DNA of 64,000 bases from Micromonospora pisi (lineage in GTDB: Bacteria; Actinomycetota; Actinomycetes; Mycobacteriales; Micromonosporaceae): contig NZ_RBKT01000001.1 of the NCBI RefSeq assembly GCF_003633685.1, forward strand, positions 7,936,001 to 8,000,000, written 5' to 3'. The stretch's first letter is position 1. Every line of letters starts with the position of its first letter. The position numbers were made by a program, and so were the translations under genes. This document shows positions 25,450 through 33,312 of the stretch, piece after piece. The notes below the pieces were generated by a model. It saw only the letters and a program-made list of their open reading frames with translations, was not told where the DNA came from and did no database searches.

Positions 25450-26334
25450 TCAACCGCCCAGGTCGGCGAGGATGCGGGCCAGGATGTCCGGGGTACGGCC
25501 AGGTGGTTCGGCCTCCACACAGACCCGTTCCATCGCCGCCGCGTAGTGGTCGACGTCGTCCCGCTTGTCCAGGTAGAGCGCGCTGGTGAGCTGTTCGATG
25601 TAGACCACGTCGGGCAGGTCCTGGTCGGGGAAGCGCAGGATGCTGAAGGCGCCGCCGGCCGCCGCGTGCCCGCCGCTGGCGAACGGCATCACCTGAAGGC
25701 GGACGTTCGGCAGCTTGGTGGCCTCGATCAGGGAGGTGATCTGGTCGTACATCACCTCGGGACCGCCGATGGGCCGGCGCAGTGCCGCTTCGTCCACCAC
25801 GGCCCAGAGCTGCGGTGGGTCGGGACGGGTGAGCAGTTGCTGACGTGCCATCCGCAGGTTGACCCGGCGTTCGACCTCCTCGCGGGAGGCGCTCCGGTGG
25901 CCCAGCAGGACGACCGCTCTGGCGTAGTCCCGGCTCTGCAACAGGCCCGGGACGAACTGCACCTCGTACGTGCGGATCAGCGCTGCGGCGGCTTCCAGGC
26001 CGAGATAGGACTGGAACCACTGCGGCAGCACGTCGCCGTAGCGGTGCCACCAGCCGGGCTCGTTGGCGTCCCGGGCGAGTCCGAGCAGCACCTTGCGTTC
26101 GTCGTCGTCATGTACGCCGTAGAGGGTGAGCAGATCGGCGACGTCGCGTTCCTTGAAGCCGACCCGGCCCAGTTCCATTCGGCTGATTTTCGATTCGGAG
26201 GCGCGAATCTCCCAGCCGGCGGTTTCCCGGGTGACCCCGTTCGCCTCGCGTAGCCGGCGCAGTTGGGCACCGAGCAACATGCGCAGCACAGTGGGACCGG
26301 TGGCGGTTTCGCCGTCGGGCCGAGTAGTCGTCAC
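25450..26334 (-). CDS. XRE-family regulator with DUF5753 ligand domain
   Basis: Encodes 294 residues. The N-terminal helix-turn-helix reads LGAQLRRLREANGVTRETAG, then EIRASESKISRMELGRVGFK. The rest (about 90-290) is the DUF5753 domain common in streptomycete and micromonosporal WhiJ/AbaA-like regulators: IRTYEVQFVPGLLQSRDYAR, the LWAVVDEAALRR stretch and a DVVYIEQLTSALYLDK strand. GTG at 26334 has GGAGG eight bases upstream. It is paired with a DUF397 gene, the usual partner in these systems, where the small protein antagonises the regulator. Target genes are unknown. Confidence 0.92.
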   Translation of the reverse strand: MTTTRPDGETATGPTVLRMLLGAQLRRLREANGVTRETAGWEIRASESKISRMELGRVGFKERDVADLLTLYGVHDDDERKVLLGLARDANEPGWWHRYGDVLPQWFQSYLGLEAAAALIRTYEVQFVPGLLQSRDYARAVVLLGHRSASREEVERRVNLRMARQQLLTRPDPPQLWAVVDEAALRRPIGGPEVMYDQITSLIEATKLPNVRLQVMPFASGGHAAAGGAFSILRFPDQDLPDVVYIEQLTSALYLDKRDDVDHYAAAMERVCVEAEPPGRTPDILARILADLGG

Positions 26335-26490
26335 GCACCGACCTCCCGATGCTCCCAGCAGGCCGAGGTGGCCGGCTTTGCTGCCGCGTAAGCATGCCAT
26401 GACCGCGTGCTGTGCGGGATCAACGGGAGGTCTCGAATTTTCTCGGTGCTCTGGCGGACGCTCGCTGGTCCACCGAACCCGTGCGGCCGC

Positions 26491-26730
26491 TCAGACGATC
26501 AGGTGGTCGAAGTCGCCGTCGCGCGCGCCGAGTATGAAGGCGGTGATTTCGGCGGCCGTGTAAATCAACGCCGGGCCGTCGGGGTCCCTGGAGTTGCGGA
26601 CCGCGATCCCCGCACCGCCGGGTAGCTCCGCGAGTTCGACGCAGTTTCCACTCGGGTTGCTGCGGCGACTCTTCTTCCACGCGATGGGCGGTAGCTCGGT
26701 GGTCGGGATGCCGTTGTATGGCTGATTCAT
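26491..26730 (-). CDS. DUF397 small protein
   Basis: Encodes 79 residues. The family core is clear: IAWKKSRRSNPSGNCVELAE, then AVRNSRDPDGPALIYTAAEI and a TAFILGARDGDFDHL ending. DUF397 proteins accompany XRE/DUF5753 regulators in actinomycetes and are thought to modulate them (the WhiJ/BldB-type pairing). ATG at 26730 has a purine-rich GAGAGA site upstream; the longer in-frame reading to 26841 is Pro-rich and unlikely. It lies 156 bp upstream of the regulator on the same strand. Confidence 0.93.
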   Translation of the reverse strand: MNQPYNGIPTTELPPIAWKKSRRSNPSGNCVELAELPGGAGIAVRNSRDPDGPALIYTAAEITAFILGARDGDFDHLIV

Positions 26731-27050
26731 CGGTGTCTCTCTCAACGGCCGGGACGGGCCGGGTTCGGGTCGGGCGGGCGCCGGACCCGGTCCCCGGGCG
26801 GGGGTTGCCGGTGTGGGTGCCGCGTCCCCGTCCGGCCGCATTGCATGGTCATCTGCACGTGCATCTGCTCTTGCGTCTGCATCGCACAGCGAGCATGATA
26901 GCGCCTGTGTAGGTGTACCCGGTTACTCACGGTTAGTAATTGGACGGCGGGTCGGCCGGTGCCGGATCAGGTGCCGGGTGACCGGCATTTAGGCCGGTAG
27001 CCGAGCTGATCGACCCGGTGAGCCGCGCGAAGACAGGAGGCTAGGCAGGG
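26731..27050. other. Intergenic region, no gene seen
   Basis: Divergent spacer between the DUF397 gene and the 96-residue gene. Around 26840-26885 an imperfect TGCATCTGC motif repeats several times. A low-GC patch (about 26915-26945, containing GGTTACTCACGGTTAGTAAT) could be a promoter or regulator site. The open frames crossing it are repetitive and not protein-like. Confidence 0.4.
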
Positions 27051-27341
27051 ATGCCCGCACCGACCATTGATCCGAATCAGCGCGATCCGCGCGACGTGGT
27101 GCCTACTGACAGTTATCGGCCGACGGATCCAGTGTGGATCTTCCGGTCGGGCACCTGGCGCGCCGGTGTCGTCGAGGTCGCCTCGGCGGGCGCCGCGACC
27201 GTCACCTACCGGCCCAGTGGCGCCCGGGGAACCGGCGTCGACACGCTGACCGCCCGGTACGTCCTGCCCCGGGCCGACCTCGACCCGCTCGACGCGTTCA
27301 GCGGCATGCAGCGCCGCCTCGACGTCGCCCGGCTGCGCTGA
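27051..27341 (+). CDS. Hypothetical protein, 96 residues
   Basis: AGGAGG lies ten bases before the ATG, and nearly all codons end in G or C, so this is a real gene. The protein starts with a polar stretch (PAPTIDPNQRDPRDVVPTDS), then a probable small beta barrel: DPVWIFRSGTWRAGVVEVAS, with TVTYRPSGARGTGVDTLTA, ending in a charged helix. The central part resembles the small SH3/Tudor-like modules that read 'pVWV.r.G.WrpGvV', but I know no function. No operon partner is apparent. Confidence 0.72.
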   Translation: MPAPTIDPNQRDPRDVVPTDSYRPTDPVWIFRSGTWRAGVVEVASAGAATVTYRPSGARGTGVDTLTARYVLPRADLDPLDAFSGMQRRLDVARLR

Positions 27342-27659
27342 CCCGTACCGGCAGGTGCAGAGCCCGCTCCCGGTGCGGTCCGCGCAGGACGAACCCCGAG
27401 CGGCACAAGCTCGCCGCCTACCCGGACACCACGGGTACGGGCGGGTGCCGGTCCCGAAGTGACTGGATCGGTGCGGTCCCGGCCGATTAGAGTGACGCCC
27501 GTGCACCGACGTTTTCCGATCACCCCGCCACCGCGCTCCTGAGCGGGGCAGTGCGCTCTCCGCGTCGAGCCTGTTGAGCTGACGCCGCCCGTACCCGGGC
27601 CGGTGCCGTGTGCCCCGCTTCCGCGACCCTTCCCACTTCTGTCGCAGGAGCGCTGATCC
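27342..27659. other. Intergenic leader of the EamA gene
   Basis: The 318 bp upstream of the exporter contain no convincing gene. A GTG mini-frame of 13 codons at about 27501-27542 ends just before a GC-rich stretch, but it has no ribosome binding site. No riboswitch was recognised. Confidence 0.35.
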
Positions 27660-28589
27660 ATGCTTGTCTCCCGTACGCCTGCGGTGGCTGCCCGCCACCG
27701 CAACGGCGTCGACCTTTCCTGTCTTGTCCTGGCCGGTCTGCTCTGGGGGACCGGTGGGCTGCTCGGCAGCCTGCTCGGTCGCCACGCCGGCCTGTCACCG
27801 GTGGCGGTGGCCACCTACCGCCTGTTGATCGGCGGCGCGTTACTCGTCGGCGTCCTGCTGCTCTCCGGCCGCCGACTGCCCCGGGGCCGTACGGCCTGGA
27901 CCCGGATCGTGCTGCTGGGTCTGCTCTTCGCCGTCTACCAGGCGTGCTACTTCGGTGCGGTGGCGCTGACCTCGGTCTCGCTGGCAACACTGATCACCAT
28001 CGGCACCTCCCCGGTGCTCGTGCTCGGCGCCGACTGGGCGACCAGCCGACAGCGGGCCGGCGCCCGGACGGTCGGCACCGTCGGTCTCGCCGTCACCGGG
28101 CTGGTGCTGCTGGTGGGGCTCCCCGCCGGCGGGCATTCGTCGACCGCCGTGCTGGCGAGCACGGCCCTGGCGCTCGTTTCCGCCGCCGGGTTCGCCACCG
28201 TCACCCGACTCGGGGCGAAGCCGGTCTCCGGCCTCGCGGCGCAGGCCGCCATCGGGCTCGGATTCGGTGTCGGCGGGCTCATCCTGGCGCCGTTCGCGGT
28301 GGCCACGGTCGGGTTGGGATTCCACCCGGACCTGGTCACCGTCGGTCTGCTCGTCGCGCTCGCGACGGCGCCGACGGCGCTGGCGTACACCCTGTACTTC
28401 CGGGGGCTGCGCACCATCGGTGCCAGCACGGCGGTGGTACTGGCGCTGCTGGAGCCGTTGACCGGGGCCGTACTGGCGGCGGTCCTCCTGGGTGACCGCC
28501 TCGGCGTGGCAGGGGTCGCCGGTGCGGTGCTGCTCGCGGTGGCGGTGGTCCTGGCCGGTGGTGCGTCGAGGCCGTCCGCGTCGGTCTGA
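27660..28589 (+). CDS. EamA/DMT-family transporter
   Basis: Encodes 309 residues with ten hydrophobic helices arranged as two EamA repeats, the RhtA/YdcZ-like drug/metabolite exporter fold. The repeats start CLVLAGLLWGTGGLLGSLLG and LASTALALVSAAGFATVTRL, and the second ends with the family motif TIGASTAVVLALLEPLTGAV. A GGAG site lies ten bases before the ATG. Members export amino acids, nucleosides or metabolites, but the substrate cannot be told from sequence. It stands alone and ends before a pair of terminator hairpins. Confidence 0.92.
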   Translation: MLVSRTPAVAARHRNGVDLSCLVLAGLLWGTGGLLGSLLGRHAGLSPVAVATYRLLIGGALLVGVLLLSGRRLPRGRTAWTRIVLLGLLFAVYQACYFGAVALTSVSLATLITIGTSPVLVLGADWATSRQRAGARTVGTVGLAVTGLVLLVGLPAGGHSSTAVLASTALALVSAAGFATVTRLGAKPVSGLAAQAAIGLGFGVGGLILAPFAVATVGLGFHPDLVTVGLLVALATAPTALAYTLYFRGLRTIGASTAVVLALLEPLTGAVLAAVLLGDRLGVAGVAGAVLLAVAVVLAGGASRPSASV

Positions 28590-28616
28590 TCCGGGGCTGC
28601 CCGCACCACACGCGAC

Positions 28617-28648
28617 GGTGGGCCGCCGACGTGAGTCGGCGGCCCACC
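28617..28648. terminator. Hairpin terminator with GTGA tetraloop
   Basis: A perfect 14-bp stem, GGTGGGCCGCCGAC at 28617-28630 and its complement at 28635-28648, closed by a GTGA (GNRA-type) loop. It lies 28 bp after the EamA stop in the 106-bp gap between convergent genes. Confidence 0.8.
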
Positions 28649-28659
28649 GGATGCGGCTG

Positions 28660-28694
28660 CCGTCGTGCCGGCGGTGCACCGGCCGGCACGACGG
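28660..28694. terminator. Second hairpin terminator, facing the dehydrogenase gene
   Basis: A perfect 13-bp stem, CCGTCGTGCCGGC at 28660-28672 and complement at 28682-28694, with a nine-base loop. It directly abuts the stop codon of the minus-strand sugar dehydrogenase at 28696, so it most likely ends that transcript while the neighbouring hairpin ends the EamA transcript. Confidence 0.75.
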
Positions 28695-28695
28695 A

Positions 28696-30177
28696 TCAGC
28701 CGGCGCCGCAGACGGTCCCGTTGAACCGGAACTCGGCTGGTCGCGGTGTGTTGCCCGAGTGGTTGGCCTGGAAGCCGAAGGTTGCCGTGCCGTTGGTGGC
28801 GATCGAGCCGTTCCAGTTGACGTTGCGGGCGGTGACGTTCTGCCCGGACTGGGTCAGTTGGGCGTTCCAGCCGTTGGTGACCTGCTGGCCGCCGGTGAAC
28901 GCCCAGGTCAGCGTCCACGAGCTGACCGCCGGCCCGCGGTTGGTGATGGTCACGTTCGCGGTGAATCCGGCCGCCCACTGGTTGGTCTGCCAGCCGACGG
29001 TGCAGGTGGCCGGCCCGCCGGTCGGCGGTGGCGTCGTCGGCGGTGGCGTGGTGGCGGGCGGCGTGGTCGGGGGAGCGGTGGTCGGCGGCGGTGTGCTGTC
29101 GACCGGCGGGAAGCGCAGGATCCGGTCGTCGTCCGCCGCCGGTGTGCCTCGCCCGTCGCGGTTGCTGGTGGTCACCCAGAGCGAGCCGTCGGGGGCGTAG
29201 ACGACCGTACGCAGCCGGCCGTACGCGCCGGTGAGCTGCGCGACCGGCGTTCCCGCGCCGCCGCTGCCGTTGAGCGGCACCGTCCAGAGCCGGGCACCGC
29301 GCAGCGCGGCGACGAAGAGCCGGTTGCCGGCGATGGCCGCGCCGCTGGGGGACGCCTCGGCGGTGGTCCAGGTGACGATCGGATCGCGGAAGCGGGGATC
29401 GTTGGCCCGGCCCTCCACGGTCGGCCAGCCGTAGTTGCCGCCGGGCACGATCTGGTTCACCTCGTCCCAGCTGTTCTGTCCGAACTCGCTGGCGTAGAGC
29501 CGGCCCTGTGCGTCCCAGGCCAGCCCTTGCACGTTGCGGTGGCCGAGGCTGTAGACCAACGAGCCGGCGGTCGGGTTGTCCGGCGGTGCGCTGCCGTCCG
29601 GCCGCATCCGCAGGATCTTGCCGTTACGGCTCTGCGGGTCCTGCGCGCTACCGGTCTGGCCGGCGTCGCCGACCCCGGCGTAGAGCATCCCGTCCGGGCC
29701 GAAACCGATCCTCCCGCCGTCGTGCACGGTCGCCCGGGCCAGCCCGGTGAGGATCGGCTGCTGGGTCTGCGGGGCGGTCAGCCGGAACCGGACGATCCGG
29801 TTGTCGCTGCTGGAGGTGAAGTACGCGTAGACGTACCCGTCCTGTCCGTAGCTCGGCGAGACCGCGAGTCCGAGCAACCCGGCCTCGCCACCGGCGGCCA
29901 CCCCGGAGATCTGGGCGACCTGTTGGGGTGGCTGCCCGGGGCGTACCTGGAGCACGCGGGCGCTGTTCCGCTCGGCCACCAGTGCGCTGCCGTCGGGCAG
30001 GAACGCCAGTCCCCACGGGGTTTGCAGCCCGGTGGCGACCACCTGAGGGCGGGTGAAGTCGAAGTCTCCGATCGCGCTGGTGCCGACTCCGTCGGTCGTG
30101 GACGCGTTGGCGGCGACCAGTCCGGCGACACCGACGCCCAACGCGGTGGCTAATCCGACGACGAGGCGACCTCTCAT
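28696..30177 (-). CDS. Secreted PQQ-type sugar dehydrogenase with C-terminal cellulose-binding module
   Basis: Encodes 493 residues. A signal peptide (about 1-26) precedes a six-bladed propeller of the glucose/sorbosone dehydrogenase family: ATGLQTPWGLAFLPDGSALV, the TVHDGGRIGFGPDGMLYAGV catalytic-His region, GDAGQTGSAQDPQSRNGKIL and a LGHRNVQGLAWDAQGRLY segment. After a Pro/Thr linker (PPPTTAPPTTPP) comes a family 2 carbohydrate-binding module: CTVGWQTNQWAAGFTANVTI, with WTLTWAFTGGQQVTNGWNAQ. The enzyme probably oxidises sugars released at cellulose or chitin surfaces. GGAGG precedes the ATG. The leader holds a GACAGT palindrome. Confidence 0.92.
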   Translation of the reverse strand: MRGRLVVGLATALGVGVAGLVAANASTTDGVGTSAIGDFDFTRPQVVATGLQTPWGLAFLPDGSALVAERNSARVLQVRPGQPPQQVAQISGVAAGGEAGLLGLAVSPSYGQDGYVYAYFTSSSDNRIVRFRLTAPQTQQPILTGLARATVHDGGRIGFGPDGMLYAGVGDAGQTGSAQDPQSRNGKILRMRPDGSAPPDNPTAGSLVYSLGHRNVQGLAWDAQGRLYASEFGQNSWDEVNQIVPGGNYGWPTVEGRANDPRFRDPIVTWTTAEASPSGAAIAGNRLFVAALRGARLWTVPLNGSGGAGTPVAQLTGAYGRLRTVVYAPDGSLWVTTSNRDGRGTPAADDDRILRFPPVDSTPPPTTAPPTTPPATTPPPTTPPPTGGPATCTVGWQTNQWAAGFTANVTITNRGPAVSSWTLTWAFTGGQQVTNGWNAQLTQSGQNVTARNVNWNGSIATNGTATFGFQANHSGNTPRPAEFRFNGTVCGAG

Positions 30178-30206
30178 CTCCCATCCTCCCGATGGTCACG
30201 GTGACA

Positions 30207-30226
30207 ACTGTCTATATAGTGACAGT
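30207..30226. promoter_or_regulatory. Palindrome in the dehydrogenase leader, possible operator
   Basis: ACTGTC at 30207-30212 and GACAGT at 30221-30226 flank an A/T-rich octamer (TATATAGT), 30-50 bp above the start of the secreted sugar dehydrogenase. GTGACA also occurs twice as a direct repeat here. The block is the only A/T-rich patch in this gap, so it probably contains the promoter with a repressor site; which regulator binds is unknown. Confidence 0.4.
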
Positions 30227-30277
30227 GGTCAATGTAACACGGGATCCGTGGGAGCGCGCCCGGTGTGGGCTGGTGGC

Positions 30278-30742
30278 TCAGCCCCGGCCGGTCAGGAACG
30301 TGTCCAGCCGCCGCCGCCCGGTCCTGCGCAGCACCCGGCGGCCGACCGGGGAGACAGCCAGCAGCCGTCCCTTCAGGCCCAGGGCCTGCGCCGCCCACCG
30401 CTTGACGTCGAACTCGTCGCGATGGGTCAGGATCAGGCCGTCGGCGAAGGTGAAGCGCGCGCGTACGTCGTTGCGCACGGTCCGACCGCCGAACGGGTAC
30501 GTGGCGATCCAGTGCGCGGAACCGTTCTGGTCGTCCGCGACGATCTCCGAGACCTCGACCTCCGCCCGGGCGCGTGAGCTCAGCATCGCCCACATCGCCC
30601 GTACCTCACGGGCATCGAGATCCGGGAAGAGCGGGTCGGAGAAACTGGCCCGATCCGAATAGCTGGCACCCATGGTGGCCCCGTCGCCCGCGGCCAGCGC
30701 GGCATAGAACCGGGTGATCAGGATGACGTTCTGATGTTCCAC
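30278..30742 (-). CDS. SnoaL-like (NTF2-fold) protein
   Basis: Encodes 154 residues from a GTG. The N-terminal NTF2-like core reads ITRFYAALAAGDGATMGASY, then SDRASFSDPLFPDLDAREVR and an AMWAMLSSRARAEVEVSEIV stretch, with a VRARFTFADGLILTHRDEFD strand pair, typical of SnoaL-like proteins. About 25 basic residues follow at the C-terminus. Members range from polyketide cyclases to limonene epoxide hydrolases and non-enzymatic proteins; no catalytic assignment is possible. It lies 94 bp downstream of the frameshifted nucleotidyltransferase remnant on the same strand. Confidence 0.85.
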   Translation of the reverse strand: MEHQNVILITRFYAALAAGDGATMGASYSDRASFSDPLFPDLDAREVRAMWAMLSSRARAEVEVSEIVADDQNGSAHWIATYPFGGRTVRNDVRARFTFADGLILTHRDEFDVKRWAAQALGLKGRLLAVSPVGRRVLRRTGRRRLDTFLTGRG

Positions 30743-30835
30743 GGATACCTCGTCCTCGATACGCGCCGGCCGATCCCGCCGACGTGGGTTCCCGGCCGCC
30801 TCGCCGCGCGCGTCGGCCGGTAGGGATGGTGCGGC

Positions 30836-31380
30836 TCAGCCCGGCGACATCGCCCGGCGGAGCAGGAGAATATCGGCCCGGTCCTTGTCCCGGCGCGGCA
30901 TCCCCGGAACCCAGACCGGCATCATCTCCTTGATCTCGATCTGGGCGGCGGGCGCGATGATCGGAGCGCGTACGTCCCCGAGCCGGCCCGGAGGCGAGTC
31001 GAGCATTCCCTCCGGCCACGGTTCGCCCGCGTACGGCCCGCCCGCCACCACGACCCGTCCGGTCATGTCCCGGGCAAGCAGGGCGACGCCCAGTTCCACG
31101 TCGCCCCGGATGAAGGCGCGCTGCTGTTCCGGCGGCGCGGTCCCCGTCGGCCGGAAGCCGACCTCGGCCAGGGCGACGGTCAGCCGCCAACCGTCCGTGG
31201 CCCAGCAGAACCAGTCGACGTCGAGGTGCTCCCGGGTCCGCGCCCGAGGAAGAAGTCCATCGCCCAGCCGCCACGGAGCCAGACCTCGATCCGCGCCCGC
31301 TCGGCCAGCGCCACCACCTCGGCGATCGCCTCCAGCTGACGTACGGCGAGGTCGTGCTGGTCCGGGTCCCGAGTCGACAT
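30836..31380 (-). pseudogene. Aminoglycoside 2''-adenylyltransferase-like gene, frameshifted
   Basis: The ATG at 31380 opens a frame reading LAERARIEVWLRGGWAMDFF and LGR. It then leaves the family frame near 31245. One frame over, the expected sequence resumes as TREHLDVDWFCWATDGWRLT and runs to a stop at 30836 (ending DILLLRRAMSPG). GGW.MD..LGR followed by TREH.DVD is the signature of the ANT(2'')/PF10706 nucleotidyltransferases that adenylate aminoglycosides. The intact gene would give about 181 residues; a single missing base around 31240-31250 explains the break. It is either a real pseudogene or a sequencing error. In the upstream frame the product would be a 66-residue fragment. Confidence 0.75.
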
Positions 31381-31417
31381 CCGGCGTCCTTCCCTCGATC
31401 GCCGGACCCGGGGCGAC

Positions 31418-31876
31418 TCAGTCGTCGCTGGTCAACGTGAACAGCCATCGTGCCGGGTCGGCCGGTCGGCGTCGGTGCGGCCGGAACTGTGTCCGACCTA
31501 GGCCCTGCGCGGCGTCGCCGAACGAGAACTCGTACGACTCGATCTTATCCGCCGTCGCCGCCAGCCGGAGCGTGCCGAGGAAGGGCTCGATCCACTGGCT
31601 CCGTCCCTTCCCCCAGATCATCATGGCCCGGATCTCGAGCGCGACCGGCGAGGTGACCGTCACGGTGTCGGGCAACAGGCCGTCCACGTAGCGGTGGCGG
31701 GTCCAGCCCGGGTGGTCGCGGAGCAGGCCGTTGAGAAACCATTCCAGTTGGGCGCAGACCCGTTGCACCCGTTCCTCGCCGACGGCCGAATCACGCTCGG
31801 TCATGCCGAGATACGCCCGCACCCCGACCGCCAGTTCCGCGCGGAGATCGTCGAGCGCGTCATCGGATTCACCCAT
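31418..31876 (-). CDS. Hypothetical protein, 152 residues
   Basis: I chose ATG at 31876, giving MGESDDALDDLRAELAVGVR; nine further in-frame codons upstream are possible. Regular G/C third positions support a real gene. The protein is acidic at the N-terminus, has a central stretch HRYVDGLLPDTVTVTSPVAL leading to IWGKGRSQWIEPFLGTLRL, and a DKIESYEFSFGDAAQGL region that resembles a beta-sandwich. No membrane helix, signal peptide or known motif is seen. Upstream neighbour of the frameshifted nucleotidyltransferase on the same strand; function unknown. Confidence 0.65.
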   Translation of the reverse strand: MGESDDALDDLRAELAVGVRAYLGMTERDSAVGEERVQRVCAQLEWFLNGLLRDHPGWTRHRYVDGLLPDTVTVTSPVALEIRAMMIWGKGRSQWIEPFLGTLRLAATADKIESYEFSFGDAAQGLGRTQFRPHRRRPADPARWLFTLTSDD

Positions 31877-32012
31877 GTCGGCACCACCGCGACGAACAGG
31901 CATTCAGGCCAGGCGCATTCATGGGGTTCAGTCTGGCCCAGATCGCGAACTATTTCCGCCCGGCGGACCGACGGCACCCCGCGAACGGCACGAAACCGGC
32001 GGAGCATCCGTT

Positions 32013-32067
32013 GATCATGAAGTTGGCGCGTGGTTGGGGGCCCGGATGACGCGCCAACTTCATGATC
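32013..32067. repeat. Long palindromic element (18-bp arms)
   Basis: GATCATGAAGTTGGCGCG at 32013-32030 and its perfect complement at 32050-32067 flank a 19-base loop. It lies 40 bp downstream of pobA (minus strand), in the gap to the 152-residue gene. It could act as a terminator for pobA, but the long arms and the non-GC-rich GATCATGAAGTT part also suggest a dispersed palindromic repeat family. Confidence 0.7.
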
Positions 32068-32107
32068 GACGAAGGGAACGACCGGCCACCGGTCGGACGC
32101 CCGTGGG

Positions 32108-33280
32108 TCAGATGCTCGGCAGCCCGACGTAGTTCTCGGCCAGGCTGGTCGCGTACGACCGGGAGCTGGCGACGTACCGCAGGGTGGAGAGCTGCAACTG
32201 CTGCTCGTACGGGTCGTGGCTGTCCAGCCGGTGCAGCATCGAGGTCATCCACCAGGAGAAGTGCTGCGCCCGCCAAACCCGACGCAGGGCGGTACGGGAA
32301 TAGTCCCGGAGCAGGCCGTCGCGCCCGTACGCGTACCAGTCGGCGAACGCCTCGCCGAGCAGTGCCACGTCGGCGAGCGCCAGGTTCATCCCCTTGGCGC
32401 CGGTCGGTGGCACGATGTGCACCGCGTCCCCGGCGAGGAAGAGCCGCTGCCACTGCATCGGCTCGACCACCAGGCTCCGCATCGGGGTGATGCTCTTCTC
32501 CAGGATCGGTCCGGTGTTCACCGTCCAACCCGGCACCGTCTCCAGTCGCCTACGCAGCTCCGACCAGATCCGCTCGTCGGGCCACTCCTCCAGCTTCTCC
32601 GCCGGGTCGACCTGGAGGTAGAGCCGGGAGATCTCCGGCGAGCGGAGGCTGTACAGGGCGAACCCGCGCTCGTGGCGGGCGTAGACCAGTTCGTCCACAG
32701 CCGGTGCGGCGGCGGCGAGCACACCCAGCCAGGCGAACGGGTAGCTGCGTTCGTAGCTGGTGAGTACGCCGTCGGGGACCGCGCCCCGACTGACCCCGTG
32801 CGACCCGTCGCAGCCGACGACGAAGTCGCAGTGCAGCTCCACCTCCCGACCGTGGTGGCGGAACCGGACCAGCGGCGACTCCGAGTCGAGCCCGTGCAGA
32901 TTGACGTCGTCGACCTCGAACAGGATCTCGCCACCGGCGGCCAGCCGTGCGGCGACGAGGTCCTTCACCACCTCCTGCTGCCCGTACACGGTGATCGCCC
33001 GACCGGTCAGCTCGGTCATCGGCACCCGGTACGCCTCACCGCCGAAGCGCAGTTCGATGCCCTCGTGCCGGGCCCCCTCGCGGGCGAGCCGTTCACCGAG
33101 CCCGGCCTCGCGCAGCAGGTCGACCGAACCCTGTTCCAGCACCCCGGCCCGGACCCGCCGTTCGACGTGGTCCCGGCTGCGGCACTCGACCACCACCGAC
33201 GCGATGCCGCGCAGGTGCAGCAGGTGCGACAACATCAGTCCGGCGGGTCCCGCCCCTACGATCCCGACCTGGGTACGCAT
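32108..33280 (-). CDS. pobA: 4-hydroxybenzoate 3-monooxygenase
   Basis: Encodes 390 residues, the standard PobA length. This FAD- and NAD(P)H-dependent hydroxylase converts 4-hydroxybenzoate to protocatechuate, the entry to the beta-ketoadipate pathway encoded divergently nearby. Motifs: FAD site VGIVGAGPAGLMLSHLLHLR, the family stretch RVRAGVLEQGSVDLLREAGL, DG motif CDFVVGCDGSHGVSRGAVP and the second FAD site RLFLAGDAVHIVPPTGAKGM with NLALAD. AGAGGAGG precedes the ATG at 33280; the in-frame extension to 33355 is Pro/Arg-rich and rejected. Last gene of a minus-strand operon with aldehyde dehydrogenase and ABC importer. Confidence 0.96.
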   Translation of the reverse strand: MRTQVGIVGAGPAGLMLSHLLHLRGIASVVVECRSRDHVERRVRAGVLEQGSVDLLREAGLGERLAREGARHEGIELRFGGEAYRVPMTELTGRAITVYGQQEVVKDLVAARLAAGGEILFEVDDVNLHGLDSESPLVRFRHHGREVELHCDFVVGCDGSHGVSRGAVPDGVLTSYERSYPFAWLGVLAAAAPAVDELVYARHERGFALYSLRSPEISRLYLQVDPAEKLEEWPDERIWSELRRRLETVPGWTVNTGPILEKSITPMRSLVVEPMQWQRLFLAGDAVHIVPPTGAKGMNLALADVALLGEAFADWYAYGRDGLLRDYSRTALRRVWRAQHFSWWMTSMLHRLDSHDPYEQQLQLSTLRYVASSRSYATSLAENYVGLPSI

Positions 33281-33312
33281 CGGTCCTCCTCTCCACGGCC
33301 GGGCCGGGGTGC

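Noticed and set aside
26742-26930. 62-codon minus-strand frame with a His/Gln/Met-rich start
   Set aside because: The composition comes from an imperfect TGCATCTGC repeat in non-coding DNA upstream of the DUF397 gene.
27501-27542. GTG mini-frame of 13 codons in the EamA leader, considered as an attenuator peptide
   Set aside because: No ribosome binding site, no run of one amino acid and no clear alternative hairpins follow it.
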